54,212 nt of DNA from JBPESN01 sp051710625. Lineage in GTDB: Bacteria > Pseudomonadota > Gammaproteobacteria > Enterobacterales > Enterobacteriaceae. The position numbers were made by a program, and so were the translations under genes. Location of the stretch: contig NZ_JBPESN010000011.1 in NCBI RefSeq assembly GCF_051710625.1, positions 1 through 54,212 on the forward strand. The letters are read 5' to 3'. Of this stretch, positions 38,695 to 49,543 are shown piece by piece; position 1 is the first letter of the stretch; each line of letters starts with the position of its first letter. A model generated the notes under the pieces. The model was not told the DNA's origin and ran no database searches. It saw nothing but the letters and a program-made list of their open reading frames with translations.

Positions 38695-39817
38695 GCCTCT
38701 CCCGCCCCGAGACCCGAGGCAATGGCCTCGCCGATTGCCTGCAGCGCCTGTTCGGCATCATTACCTTCAGCGGTAAAGCGTAATTTGTGACCTTTTTTGA
38801 CGCCGAGCGCCACCACTTTCATCAGGCTGCGCCCGTTAGCGAGTTTACCGCTGCCGTCCACGTTGGTGACGGTGATGGCGCTGTCAAATTGTTTGATCAC
38901 GCTGACCAGCGCCATGCCCCGGCCGGGCATACAGCCCGTGCTCATTGCGCACCACGAATTCGGCGGTAAGCTGATTTGCCTGTTCCGCCACTTCGCTGGT
39001 CAGCAGCGCCAGCAGCGTCGGCCAGCCGTCCGGCGCGCCCCTGGCGCAGAAGCGCGGCAAGGTAGTCCAGCACCGGCAGCGGCTGATCGTCGGCCATCGC
39101 CACCGTCATCAGCAACATGACCGGCACCCCTTCCTGGTCGAAGGGCGTAGCCGGGCGACTGATGGCGACGGCGCTTATCATGTTGCCCTGCGTGCTGCCG
39201 TCAAGCTACACGCCCCGCCCCAGATGAAGCGGCGGGCTGGCGATAACGCCCTCGAAACCGGTGTCCACGGCGCCGAGGCGCTGTAGCAAACCGGCATTAA
39301 GCGCTTTCAGCGTCATCAGATCGCCGGCCGCAATGTCCAATATCATTGTCGAGCTATCAAACAAAAACGCCGCGGGCTGTTGCTCGCCCACCAATACGCT
39401 GCGACGCTGCGCAATTGCTCGGCCGAGTCGGTTTTCGCCAGGCGCGCCGCCAGGGCTTCATCGCTTAGCACATGAGTCAGTTGCCGCAGCAGGGCAAGAT
39501 GCTCGTCGGATCGTGCGGCGATACCAATGACGAGATAAGTTGTTTAACCCTCGCCCCAGTCGATGCCCTGCGGGTATTGAAAAACCTGCACCCCGGTATT
39601 TTGCACCAGATGGCGGGTCGCCGTAGGTCCCGTGCGGGATGGCGATGCCGTTGCCCAAAAAGGTAGACGTTTGCGTTTCCTACTCCATCATCCCCGCTAG
39701 ATAACCGCCGCTGACGCAGGCGGGCTGCGTCAGCGCATCCGCGACCTAACGAATGGCTTGCGCTTTATTCTCGGCCTGGGCGCCGGGATGGATGTCATGT
39801 AATGACAGCTCGAACAT
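38691..39817 (-). pseudogene. fruB: Fructose PTS diphosphoryl transfer protein, inactivated
   Basis: FruB (EIIA-M-FPr) passes phosphate to FruA. From the ATG at 39817 the frame reads MFELSLHDIHPGAQAENKAQ, with TAG codons at AIR-stop and MME-stop. FLGNGIAIPHGTYG holds the EIIA active-site region. Several frames follow (LLTLKALNAG-like, PLPVLDYLAALL) before the FPr domain, where GLHARPG reads GLYARPG (codon 38929-38931): the phosphorylated His has become Tyr. A further shift occurs right after it. The C-terminal NGRSLMKVVALGVKKGHKLR is intact. The operon order fruB-fruK-fruA is normal. Confidence 0.9.
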
Positions 39818-39845
39818 AGTTCTCCTCACCTGCTGAATGCTGAAG

Positions 39846-39926
39846 TTAAATCGTTTCATCTAATTAAGTTAAAAAACGCGTGACTTAGTAGTTGACGTTC
39901 GAGAAGCCACACTGAAACGTTTCAAG
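39846..39926 (-). promoter_or_regulatory. Two Cra (FruR) operators upstream of fruB
   Basis: ACTGAAACGTTTCAAG (39911-39926) is a perfect Cra-type site (core TGAAACGTTTCA), and TTAAATCGTTTCAT (39846-39859) is a second, good match. Two Cra sites upstream of fruB are also the E. coli arrangement. They survive although all three fru genes are dead. The 39818-40218 gap otherwise holds no gene. Confidence 0.82.
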
Positions 39927-40218
39927 GCGGTGTGAAACCAGATCCCCTTGAATGCAGGGGATGACTTCTATTTCATCATGAATTTTTGATGGCCCGCACA
40001 TTTTGCCCGACGATGGCCCCGTTAGAGCAGTGTGAGCTGAAGCAACGCTGAAGCCCGGGCGCCCTCGTTCGCTATTTTTCTCACGCAACCTCTTCCGCTG
40101 CAGCGATGGGCCCAGCGGGCAGTTTGCGCGGCAGGTCTTTTTTTCCGTTACGCTATTTTGTTTTTCTCCTATCGGCGTATGATGCGCCCGTGCCCATCCT
40201 TCACCCCGAACGATATTC

Positions 40219-41338
40219 ATGATACTATACCCCTGCCGCCTTCGTGCGGGCCTGCCGGATATGACCTCTACGGCTTTTCTGGCGATTGCTTTTCTGACCG
40301 GTATTGCCGGTGCGCTCCAGTTGCCCGCGCCCAGTCTGTTTTTATCCCAGGAAGCCCAGGCGCGGCCGTTTATGGTGGGTCTGTTTTATACCGGCAGCGC
40401 CATTATCGGTATTTTCGTCAGCCAGTTTCTGGCCGCTCGCTCCGACAAACAGGGCGATCGCGAACTTTTGATTTTCAAATGCTGTCTGCTCGGTCTGGGC
40501 GTACTGCTTACCAGCTTTGGCTCAACCGCCAACTCGCAACTGTTCGCCCTGGCGCGCGAGCATGCCGATCATACCGGCCGTGAAGCGGCCATGTTCAGTT
40601 CGGTGCTGCGGGCGCAGGTTTCGCTGGCGTGGGTCATCGGTCCCCCGTTGGCGTTCGCGCTGGCGCTGGGATTCGGCTTCAAGATGATGTATTTGATGGC
40701 CGGCGTGACGCTCTTGCTCTGCGGTGCTTTGGTCTGGCTGATGTTGCCCTCTATGCGCAAATCCCGGCGTCAGGCCCGGTCGGTGTTGGAAGCGCGCGCC
40801 GCAACCGTCACGATACGCTGTTGTTGTTTGCCGCTTGTACCTTGATGTGGCCCTGCAGTTGCATGTACCTCATTAATATGCCGCTGTATATCCTGCACGA
40901 ATTGCATCTGCCGGAGAAAACCGCCGGGGTGATGACGGGTACCGCCGCCGAGCTAGAAATCCCCACTATGCTGCTGGCCAGCTGGTTAAGTAACCGATGG
41001 GGGAAACGGCAGTTGATGCGCCCGGCGGTGGCCGCCGGGGCGCTGTTTTATCTCGGGATGCTGCTGATGCACGATCCTACGGCGCTGTTGATGCTGTAGT
41101 GGCTGAACGCCGTATTCATCGGGATTTTAGCCGGCATCGGCATGATCTATTTTCAGGATTTGATACCCGGTCAAACCGGGGCCGCCACGACCTTGTTCAC
41201 CAATAGCGGCCGGGCTGGGCTGGATTATCGCCAGCTCGCTGGCCGGGCTGGTGTCGATAATCGAGCAATTCCACGGCGTATTTTCCCTGTCGCCGCTCAT
41301 GATTGCCGGCGCCGGATATTGCATGTGACGCATTCGTG
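40219..41338 (+). pseudogene. setB: Sugar efflux transporter SetB, inactivated
   Basis: SetB is a 12-helix major-facilitator exporter. DMTSTAFLAIAFLTGIAGAL, ALAREHADHTGREAAMFSSV and RAQVSLAWVIGPPLAFALAL match E. coli. About 18 residues are missing between CCLLG and VLLTSFGSTAN (near 40490-40505). The frame shifts near 40795; the second half (LPEKTAGVMTGTAAELEIPT) runs to an in-frame TAG at 41097-41099, continues as WLNAVFIGILAGIGMIYFQD, and shifts again at SGRAG near 41220. It is divergent from fruB as in E. coli. Confidence 0.9.
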
Positions 41339-41433
41339 ATGTAGATTCGCCGCAGCCCCGCGACACACTGTGCCCCCTCTTCCCGACGACAACGGCAAGG
41401 TGTCGCCCTGATCCCGATATACACTACAGGCCC

Positions 41434-42069
41434 TTGTTAAGGGCTAGAGCTAATAAAATAAAGCGCGGTATGGCGATAAATTACAACGGTAAATTATTGC
41501 TGGTTAAAGACATCAACACCCAAAGCCGGAGCGCGCGTGGCGCCAGCACGCTGCATAAAATGTGTTTTGCCGATGTGCGTACCGGTTTAAAGGTTGAGGA
41601 ACGCTTTAAAGGCGACGATATCCTCGATACTATCACCCTCACCCGGTGTTCGGTGACGTTTTCTTACGTGGACGGCGATGAATACATCTTCATGTATAAT
41701 GAGGATTACACGCCGTACATCATCAAAAAAGATCAGATTGAAGACGAGCTGCTGTTTATCCCCGAGGGCGGTATTCCCGGCATGCAGGTGCTGAGGATGG
41801 ACAGTGCAGTGCTGGCGCTGGAACTGCCGCAGACCATGGATCTGAATATTGTCGACACCACCCCGGGTATCAAAGGGGCTTCCGCCAGCGCGCGTACCAA
41901 ACCCGCGACTCTGTCGACCGGTCTGGTGACCCAGGTACTCGAATACCTCAGCAGCGGCGAGCGTATCCGCATTCACGTGGCGGAACGCCGCTATGTGGGA
42001 CGCGCCGACTCGACTAATCCACCGGCCCGCTTCACCGATGCCGCTCGGTCAGCGGGCGCGGTTCGGTGA
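41434..42069 (+). CDS. yeiP: Elongation factor P-like protein EfpL (YeiP), start and stop altered
   Basis: EfpL is an EF-P paralogue that helps ribosomes through certain stalling motifs. All three OB-type domains are in one open frame: NYNGKLLLVKDINTQSRSAR, VRTGLKVEERFKGDDILDTI, LLFIPEGGIPGMQVL and ASARTKPATLSTGLVTQVLE. Two oddities suggest early decay. The codon aligned with the E. coli ATG is AGG (41440-41442), so initiation would need TTG at 41434 or a later ATG. The normal stop after RYVGRAD is missing, adding about 19 residues. Substitutions are also more frequent than in intact neighbours. It may be active or a young pseudogene. Confidence 0.75.
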   Translation: MLRARANKIKRGMAINYNGKLLLVKDINTQSRSARGASTLHKMCFADVRTGLKVEERFKGDDILDTITLTRCSVTFSYVDGDEYIFMYNEDYTPYIIKKDQIEDELLFIPEGGIPGMQVLRMDSAVLALELPQTMDLNIVDTTPGIKGASASARTKPATLSTGLVTQVLEYLSSGERIRIHVAERRYVGRADSTNPPARFTDAARSAGAVR

Positions 42070-42342
42070 AGCGGGCCCTCTCAACTTAGCGCGCTCTCCT
42101 GCGCCCGCCGGAACAGGGCGCATCCGGCAAACCCCTAACATCCTCGCGTTTTCTATGTCGGTGCCGCGCGCGGACGGCCGGTTAGCCGCCCCCCCCCACG
42201 TGCTTATCCTGGCAAAAAAAGCGGTTTTCTGCCGCCTAGCTTACAGCATTAACTTTTCATGTTTACTCTTTTAACAAAAAAAACACTTTCGCCTCGGTCA
42301 CGCCGTCACCGGGCGCAGACTCCCCTTGATAGAGGACAAACC

Positions 42343-43399
42343 ATGCCAACCCTCGCCTCACGGCCGCTACCGGAACACGTGCAGCAGCCGGGTTACGATC
42401 ACCGTTGCCTTGTCAGCCGTATTATGCATATTGGTTTTGGTGCGTTCCACCGCGCCCACCAGGGCGTCATAACCGACCGGGTGCTCAATCATCACGGCGG
42501 CGACTGGAGAGTATGCGCGGGTGATAGGCGCCGTAGGCGACTCGCTGATCGTCGCCGCCGAACAGGGTATTGATGCGCTGCTGGCTAAGCCTGCCGAGCC
42601 GCAGGCCGCCATCGTATCGCTGACCATCACCGAAAAAGGCTACTGCATCGAACCGGGCAGCGGCCAACTCGATCCCACCCATTCGGGCATAGTGGCCGAT
42701 TTGGCGGCGTCGCACACGCCGGCCACGGTGCCCAGCATTCTGGCGGAAGCGCTTAATCTGCGCCATCAACGCGGTTTGGCGCCGTTTGAAGAAATGAAGC
42801 TGCGGATGCTCAATGGCAGCCATTCGTTCCTCGTCTGGCTGGGCCATCATCTGGCCGGTTACGCTCATATCAGCGACTGCATGAACGACGCCACACTGCG
42901 CGCCGCGGTCGAGAAGCTGATGCTTGACGAACAAGCTCCCTCCCTGCAGTCCATTGAGGGAGTGGACACCGGGGGGGACTACGCCCGACAATTGCTGGCG
43001 CGTTTCGCTAACCCCGCGCTGATACATCGCACCTAGCAAATCGCGACGGACAGTACGCAAAAACTGCCGGAGCGTATCCTCGATCCGCTGCGCTGGCATT
43101 TACGACAGGGCCGCCCTGCGCCGCTGCTGACGCTGGCGGTCGCGGGCTGAATGCGTTACGCCGGCGGCATTGACGAGCGGGGACAACCTATCGTTATCCG
43201 CTACACGGCACGCTTTCGGAGATTGCCGCCCGGTATGAAGAGGAACCGGCGCGCGTGCGGGCATGGCCTGCCCTTTGCAACGTTTTCGGTCAGGATCTGC
43301 CGGAAAACCCGGCGTCCGTCGCCGCGGTCACCGAGGCCTATCGATCGCCGATGCAGCACGGTGCGCTTGGCAACGGTAGCCGAATTAATTAACGACTAA
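42343..43399 (+). pseudogene. yeiQ: YeiQ, mannitol dehydrogenase-family oxidoreductase, inactivated
   Basis: The Rossmann start VSRIMHIGFGAFHRAHQGVI and the C-terminal EEMKLRMLNGSHSFLVWLGH belong to the mannonate/fructuronate dehydrogenase family. About 50 residues are lost after NHHGGDW, with a frame change before RVIGAVGDSLIVAAE. About 115 more are lost in frame between RGLAPF and EEMKLRML (near 42783), removing much of the substrate domain. A TAG replaces the Trp of HRT(W)QIATD at 43034, and further shifts occur near 43150-43230. E. coli YeiQ has 488 residues. Confidence 0.88.
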
Positions 43400-43411
43400 A
43401 GCGGAACCGCC

Positions 43412-44412
43412 ATGCCGACTTAAACCACTCTGGTAACCAGTTTTCTCTGTAGTAGAAAAACGACCACCTTACGCCATTTTCTCAGTCAGAAACCCGCCGA
43501 TGAGAAGTGGGCTATCCTGCTGAACGAATTCGGCGAAATCGGGGTCGACGGCGCCCTGCTCACCGATAGCAGCGCGCTGCCAAAAGAGATCCCCGGCGGC
43601 TGCATGTGCTGCGTTAATGGTTTGCCGCTGCAAATCGGCCTCAACACTTTGCTAACGCGGAACCGGCCCGATAAATTATCGATAGAGCCTACCAACCTGG
43701 GTCATCCCGCGCAAATCCTTGCGCTGCTCGCCTCCGATACCTATCGCACCTGGCTACAACTGCGGGCGACGCTGTGCCTGCTTGACGCGCGGCAGCTTAG
43801 CCAACCACGTTATCGCGACAACGAAAATTTCTGCGATCAGTTGGCCGCGGCCGATATCGTCATTGCCAACAAACAGGAAACCTACGCTGACACTGACCGG
43901 CAGTCATTGGCGGCATGGTGGCGCGCCAGCGCAGACGGCCGCGAGCTCTTCACTGTCAGCCATGGGCAGCTGCCGCTAGCGCTGTTGGATCGCCCGCGGG
44001 CAAATCTGCGACCGCAGGCCCCCGGCGCCGGGTATCAGCATCAGCATGCCGCGGCCCCCCCTCCGGCCTGGCCGCGCTCCGCCTGCCGGACAATCAAGGC
44101 TGGCGCCGCGCGCTGAATCAGGGGCAAGGCTATCATGCCTGCGGCTGGATATTTGATGACGCAACGCGATTTGATACGCTGGGACTGCTGGAACGGGTGC
44201 GTCTGGCGCCGGTAGAACGCATTAAAGGGGTGCTGTGGATTCGCGAAGGCACCTTACGGATAAACCGCCAGGGGCATTACCTGCACACGGAAACGCTGCC
44301 TCAGTCACCGGCGGATAGCCGAATAGAGCTTATCCACCCGCAGGCCGCAGACTGGAATCACTTTCAGAGCAAATTGTTGAATTTTTATTTAAATTATCTC
44401 ACTTATATTTAA
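43412..44412 (+). pseudogene. yeiR: YeiR, COG0523-family zinc-binding GTPase, inactivated
   Basis: COG0523 proteins are GTPase metallochaperones. The zinc motif GGCMCCVNGLP and WAILLNEFGEIGVDGALL match E. coli. The fourth codon is TAA (43421-43423), and the P-loop GFLGSGKTT has become SFLCSRKTT, losing the conserved glycines. A frameshift near 44060-44110 separates the C-terminal domain (GQGYHACGWIFDDATRFDTL, APVERIKGVLWIREGTL). The changes in the P-loop show drift after inactivation. Confidence 0.88.
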
Positions 44413-44444
44413 ACGTTTTTAATCTTTCATCTTAAGGGTTTTCC

Positions 44445-45172
44445 ATGTCTCGCCTCCCCACCATGGCGATGCTGAGCTTACTCGGCGTGGCGTTGTTCAT
44501 TTCATGGTACCTGCCCGCACATCATGGTATCTGGTTCACGCTCGACAGCCGCATCTACCACGTGATTAATTATCAGTCGGTACGCCATCCGCAGTTTACC
44601 GATTTTCTGGCTGTTACCAACAACCGCATCTTTGATCTCGGCTCCTTGCTGGCGATGAGGGCCCTGTACCTGCGCTACTTCCTGCGCACCGATGCCGCCG
44701 GCCGTCACCGCATGCTGGCGATCGGCCTGGCCCTTATCATCACCACCCTGGTGCTTAACCAGCTTGGCCATCTGGTGCCGGTGTCGCGTGTCAGCCCGTC
44801 GCGCTATTTTAAAGCAACGCCCGGCGTCGTCAGCATTGCCGAGTTGACCCATATTCCCACCAAAGAGTTCTCAAGCGACAGCTTCCCGGGCGATCACGGC
44901 ATGCTGTTGATGATTTTCGCCGCCTTTATGCTGCACTATTTTGGCCGCCGGGCTTTCCTGCAGGCCGTGTTGATTCTCCTGTTCTTCTCGACGCTGCGGA
45001 TCCTGATAAGCGCCACTGGTTTACCGACGTCGCCGTCGGCTCATTGTCCATCGTTCTGGTGGGTTTGGGGCTGTGGTTGCCCGGCGGCGGTCACGATGCG
45101 CTGGTGAGTTGGTTTGAGCGCCACCTGCCGCGCGCGATGTTGTTTAACCGGCGTCAGCAGCCGCACGGATAA
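44445..45172 (+). pseudogene. lpxT: Lipid A 1-diphosphate synthase LpxT, C-terminal frameshift
   Basis: LpxT transfers phosphate from undecaprenyl diphosphate to lipid A. The membrane PAP2 fold is in frame up to RILISATG: MAMLSLLGVALFISWYLPAH, VINYQSVRHPQFTDFLAVTN and the active-site SSDSFPGDHGMLLMIFAAFM. An insertion near 45015 shifts the frame. The remainder, HWFTDVAVGSLSIVLVGLGL with the second catalytic motif, reads in another frame to TAA 45170-45172. Only one lesion is visible, so this looks like a recent loss. Confidence 0.87.
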
Positions 45173-45582
45173 AGAAAATACTATCCTCCGCTTTCCCGGC
45201 GTGACACGCCAGGAAAGCGGTGTACTCCATCCCTGCCCTTATCTCGATGCCCAATTAGGCGCTTTTGGCCTGTACCGGCGCCGATTTCGTTACCACAGCT
45301 GATTATTTGCGCAAAAATCATCTGTGCCGATTGACAAATAATTACATCATTAAATGTTATAAGTTTACGTTTAAAAAACCTCGCTTTCCTTTATTTATTA
45401 CGGTAACCCCGAATTCGCTCGACGTCCGGTCCGTTAATTTTCTTATCCTTAAAGCGATTGTGTGAGTAATACCATACACTTGATGAACGAAATCTGTTCA
45501 ATTAGGATACCCGCTCAACCCTAATTGGTTTGGCATTTTATAACAACATTGCCTCTAAAGACTTCAAGGGATAACACGAATA
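45173..45582. other. AT-rich leader region upstream of mepS
   Basis: No gene is supported. The stretch from 45300 to 45582 is strongly AT-rich and probably contains the mepS promoter and a long 5' leader. I cannot assign specific boxes. Confidence 0.4.
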
Positions 45583-46152
45583 ATGGTCAAATCTCAGCCT
45601 ATCTTGAGATATGTTCCGCGGCTCATCCCCGCAGTGGCGGTTGCTGCCATGCTCTCCGCCTGCAGTACTTCTCATAGCCCGAAACAAACCGCTGACATGC
45701 GTGCAGTAAACGATTCAAATCATTTTTTACTGCAAGCCTCTCAGGACGAATTTGAAGAAATGGTTCGTAATGCGGATATTAAATCCAAAATTATGGATCA
45801 ATACGCCGACTGGAAAGGCGTGCGTTACCGCCTCGGCGGCAGTACCAAGCACGGAATTGATTGCTCCGGCTTCGTACAAATGACATTCCGTGAGCAATTT
45901 GGCCTTGACCTGCCGCGCTCTACGCTGGATCAATGGGAAATAGGCTTTAGAATTCAACGCACTAAGCTGCGTCCGGGCGACCTGGTGCTGTTTTGCGCCG
46001 GCTCAACGGGCCGCCATGTAGGCATTTATCTGGGTAACAATCAATTTGTTCATGCTTCTACCAGCAGTGGCGTGATGATTTCCAATCTGAATGAAAGCTA
46101 CTGGAAATCCCGCTACCGTGAAGCCCGGCGGGTGTTGCCCAACGAAGTATAA
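45583..46152 (+). CDS. mepS: Murein DD-endopeptidase MepS (Spr)
   Basis: MepS is an outer-membrane lipoprotein of the NlpC/P60 family that cuts D-Ala-mDAP crosslinks so the wall can expand. The 189-residue product starts MVKSQPILRYVPRLIPAVAV with lipobox MLSACS. The catalytic triad is visible: Cys in GIDCSGFVQMTFREQF, His in GRHVGIYLGNNQFVHAS and the following His. Length and sequence match E. coli. It stays intact between broken lpxT and a broken dehydratase-like gene. A terminator follows. Confidence 0.96.
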   Translation: MVKSQPILRYVPRLIPAVAVAAMLSACSTSHSPKQTADMRAVNDSNHFLLQASQDEFEEMVRNADIKSKIMDQYADWKGVRYRLGGSTKHGIDCSGFVQMTFREQFGLDLPRSTLDQWEIGFRIQRTKLRPGDLVLFCAGSTGRHVGIYLGNNQFVHASTSSGVMISNLNESYWKSRYREARRVLPNEV

Positions 46153-46201
46153 AGTTAAATTGGTTATTAATTGAACGTCCGCATTGCCCAATGAGAGATC
46201 G

Positions 46202-46228
46202 AAAAAGCCGCCGCAAGCGGCTTTTTTT
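46202..46228 (+). terminator. Rho-independent terminator after mepS
   Basis: AAAAGCCGC-CGCAA-GCGGCTTTT forms a stem with seven or more trailing T residues, 50 bp after the mepS stop. Confidence 0.9.
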
Positions 46229-46726
46229 ATTGTTCATTAACACTGCAATAATTAATAGCTGCGTAAATTACTTAAACAAAAACTTACAAATTAATTACTG
46301 ACTGTTAATTAATTATTACTTTTCTCATTCGCATGAGCGCCAGCCTGTGATTTAATTGTTTTATCATTATTGCCAAACATCTATCATTAGACCAGCACAT
46401 ACCGTGATTAAAGCAGCAAGTTATTCGCCGCTATGGCAACATTATCGGCCACAGGCAACAGGATAATTCGCCTGATTTTTGCCGCGGCAGGCTGACAAAA
46501 ATGCCGCGTTATTCCATCGAACCAGAATAATTACCATGCCGAACAGGCGCGCCGACGGACACGTTAAGGGGAGTTCCGGAGTCTATAGCGGCGGTGCGCG
46601 CCGCAGTGCGTGGCAGGACTATCAAGCGACCCGTAACCGTAAGCAGCTCAAGGCAGGTTCATCTCTCGGGACAGGCGATGGTACCGATTTCAATCGGAAT
46701 AGCCCCAAAAAAAACAGTTTTGCCTG
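46229..46726. other. Intergenic stretch without a supportable gene
   Basis: The first 150 bp are AT-rich (ATTAATTA runs). A 92-codon plus-strand frame at 46479-46757 has no recognisable domain and overlaps the decayed gene on the other strand, so I do not call it. Confidence 0.4.
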
Positions 46727-47573
46727 TCAACCCCCACAGACGGCGGTGCCGGCCTGACCCCGTGGCGGCAGATGCCGCTCCAGCCACTGCAGGGACGTAA
46801 AGCTCTCAGCGGCCACGGCAGCAGGCGCCGATTGCCGGTAGCGATCGTTAAAAATCTCCAGCGACCAGACGCCTTGGTATCCCGCTTGCTGCGCGGCGGC
46901 GGCAATCTCCGTCACCGCCAATGTACCTCTGCCGGAAAAACAGCGATGATGGCGGCTCCATTTATCTACCGGCATAGCCGGATAAGGACGGGCGGCCGCA
47001 TCCGCCATTTGTATAAAGTAAAGCTTTGTCGGCCGGGATGGCCATTATCTCCTGTGCCCCCTCCCCCTACGCCAGGACGTGAAAACTGTCCAGCATGATA
47101 CCCAGATGCGGGTGATTGACGGCGCGTACGCGGTCCCACGCCTGACTTAGACGATTGACATACGTGCCCCACAGGCCAGCGCTTCTAAGGCCACTGCGTA
47201 ATCATGTTGCTGCGCCAGATCAGCCAGACACCCAAGATCTTCTATCTGCGCCTGCGGTTCGGGCGACGTTGCCGCATCGGTCCCGCTACAGGCCAGTAAC
47301 AGCCGACAGCCGAGCTGGTTCATCTGCTCCAGCATTCGTTGCGCGTTTTCGTTTACGTTGACGCGGTGCGTCGACGTAATCACGCAGAGGTTGCACCACC
47401 ACCACGTCCAGATCCAAGGCCTCCGTCAAGCGGCGGATGTCCCTCGCGCTTCCGGGGAAAGTCTGTAAATCGTCGGCAAAAATCTCGACGGCTGCAAAGC
47501 CCGCACGGGCAATGGCCTCCAGTCTTTCCGGCAGCGTGCCCGATAACGCCACAGTGGCGATGGCTTTGCGCAT
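46727..47573 (-). pseudogene. Sugar phosphate isomerase/epimerase-type TIM barrel (dehydroshikimate dehydratase-like), inactivated
   Basis: From the ATG at 47573 (behind AGAAGGATG) the frame reads MRKAIATVALSGTLPERLEA, then AVEIFADDLQTFPGSARDIR and VVVVQPLRDYVDAP. Frame two gives EQMNQLGCRLLLACSGTDAA and AVALEALACG. Later pieces include HPHLGIMLDSFHVLA and GYQGVWSLEIFNDRYRQSAP, with stops between. These are features of the xylose-isomerase-like barrel used by 3-dehydroshikimate dehydratases, whose metal ligands are Glu, Asp and His. Some relatives carry a C-terminal dioxygenase-like domain, which is absent here. It interrupts the usual mepS-yejA neighbourhood. Confidence 0.68.
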
Positions 47574-47704
47574 CATCCTTCTCCTGCTATCCCGTCTCAG
47601 GCGGGGAACATCATTGATTGTTTGAACAATTATGGTAAAAAACCATTATAGTCCTCAATAGCATCGCTAATTAATCTGTCCATTCCCGCCGGCGATGCAT
47701 AACG

Positions 47705-49529
47705 ATGCAGAAGCATAAGCTGATGTTTCCACGTTTTTGGCGGGCGCTATTTTTCAACGTTATTTTCCCGTGCGCCCGAGGCGAACCCTTGCATGACGGC
47801 TATGCTTTCGCGCTGTTAGGCGAACGGCGCTACCCGCCTGACTTCACCCATTTTGACTATGTTAATCCGGCTGCGCCCAAGGGTGGCGGCATGACCATGG
47901 CCGCCATCGGTACCTTCGACAATTTCAACCGTTACGCCTCGCGCGGGATGCCGGCGGCGCGTACGGAACAGCTTTATTACAGCCTGTATGTCACCTCCGA
48001 TGACGAAGTGGGCAGCTATTATCCGCTCGTCGCCGAAACGGCCCGTCATCCCGCCAATTATGCCTGGGCGGAAATCACGCTCAATTCACGGGCCCGCTAC
48101 CATAATCATCAACCGGTTACCGCCGCCGACGTCGCGTTCACTTTCAATAAGTTCATGACCGAGGGCGTCCCCCAGTTCCGGGTGTTCTATAAAGGGGTGA
48201 AGGTGAAGGCTATCTCGCGGCTAACGGTCCGCTACGAATTCCCCGAGCCAAACAAAGATGCGTTATTAGGGCTTCTCACGCTGCCGATACTTCCGGAGAA
48301 CTTTTGGTCGCAGCATAAACTGAGCGATCCCCTCACTTTCCCCCCTCCCACCAGGGGCCCCTATCGCATCACCGCCTGGCGCGCGGGCCAATCCGTGACG
48401 TATAGCCGGGTGAAAGATTATTGGGCGGCGGCCCCGCTGCCGGTTAATGTCGGGCGCTACAACTTTGATACCCTGCGCTATAATTATTATCTCGATGATA
48501 ATGTCGCTATGGAAGCTTTCAAAGCCGAGGCTTTCAATCTGCGAATTAAAGGCTCACTCAAAAAATGGGCGACCCAGTACCGCGGCGGTAACTTCGACCG
48601 CGGTTTTATCCCTCATCGCGAAGTGGCCAACAACGCGCCGGTGGGGACACCTTGGCTGAGCTTTAACATTCAGCGGCCGCTGTTTGCCGACCGTCGCGTC
48701 CGCGAGGCGCTGTCGCGGGCGTTCGATTTTGAATGGATGAGCAAGGCGCTGTTTTATAATGGCTATCAGCGCGTTAACAGTTACTTTATGAACACCGACT
48801 ATGCCGCGCGCGCTTATCCGGATGCCGCCGAGCTGACGCTACTGGCGCCGCTGAAAAAACAGGTGCCGCCGGAGGTCTTTAGCGCGATTTACCAGCCGCC
48901 GGTGTCCGACGGTAGCGGCTACGACCGCCGCAACCTACTCAAGGCGCTGGCGTTGCTAAAACAAGCCGGCTGGACGCTGCCCAACCAGCGCCTGGTCGAC
49001 GCCCAGGGCAAACCGTTCAGCTTTGAATTGTTGGTGATGAGCGGCGGCAATAATTAATACATATTGCCTTTTCAACACAGCCTGTCCCGCCTCGCCATCA
49101 CCATGACGGTATGCGAAGTGGACAGCGCCCAATTTATTAACCGCCTGTAAACGGGATTTCGATATGATCTCCTCCACCTACGGCGCGTACGCCTTTCCCA
49201 GTAGCGATCTGCAAATCATTTGGGGTTCGGTGTATGTGGAGTCCAGCTATAACCATCCCGGGGTAAAAAACCCCGCGATCGACTTGTTGATTAACCAAAT
49301 CGTGCGCCATCAGGGTGATAAAGCGGCGTTACTGCCACTAGGAAGGGCTTTGGACCGCGTGTTAACCTGGAATTATTTTATGATCCTGCTGTGGTATTCG
49401 CATCAGATCTGCCTGGCCTACTGGGACAAATTCGCCATGCCCGCCCAGCGCCCCGCGCATGATCTGGGTTTCGACGGCTGGTGGTATGATGTCAATAAGG
49501 CGGCGCAGCTGCCCGCCCAGCGGCGCTGA
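47705..49529 (+). pseudogene. yejA: Peptide ABC transporter binding protein YejA, inactivated
   Basis: YejA is the periplasmic binding protein of YejABEF, a peptide and microcin C importer. A 450-codon frame covers HFDYVNPAAPKGGGMTMAAI, EAFKAEAFNLRIKGSLKKWA and RVREALSRAFDFEWMSKALF. TAA at 49055-49057 replaces the Gln of GGNNQYILPFQ. The same frame continues to NRL-stop near 49148. The C-terminus (VKNPAIDLLINQIVRHQGDK, GFDGWWYDVNKAAQLPAQRR) is in another frame. The N-terminal signal region looks eroded. Full length would be about 605 residues. Confidence 0.9.
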
Positions 49530-49543
49530 CGAGGAGAGGTCGC

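Noticed and set aside
46479..46757. 92-codon plus-strand open frame after mepS
   Set aside because: It overlaps the recognisable dehydratase-like remnant on the other strand and has no domain or good start signal.
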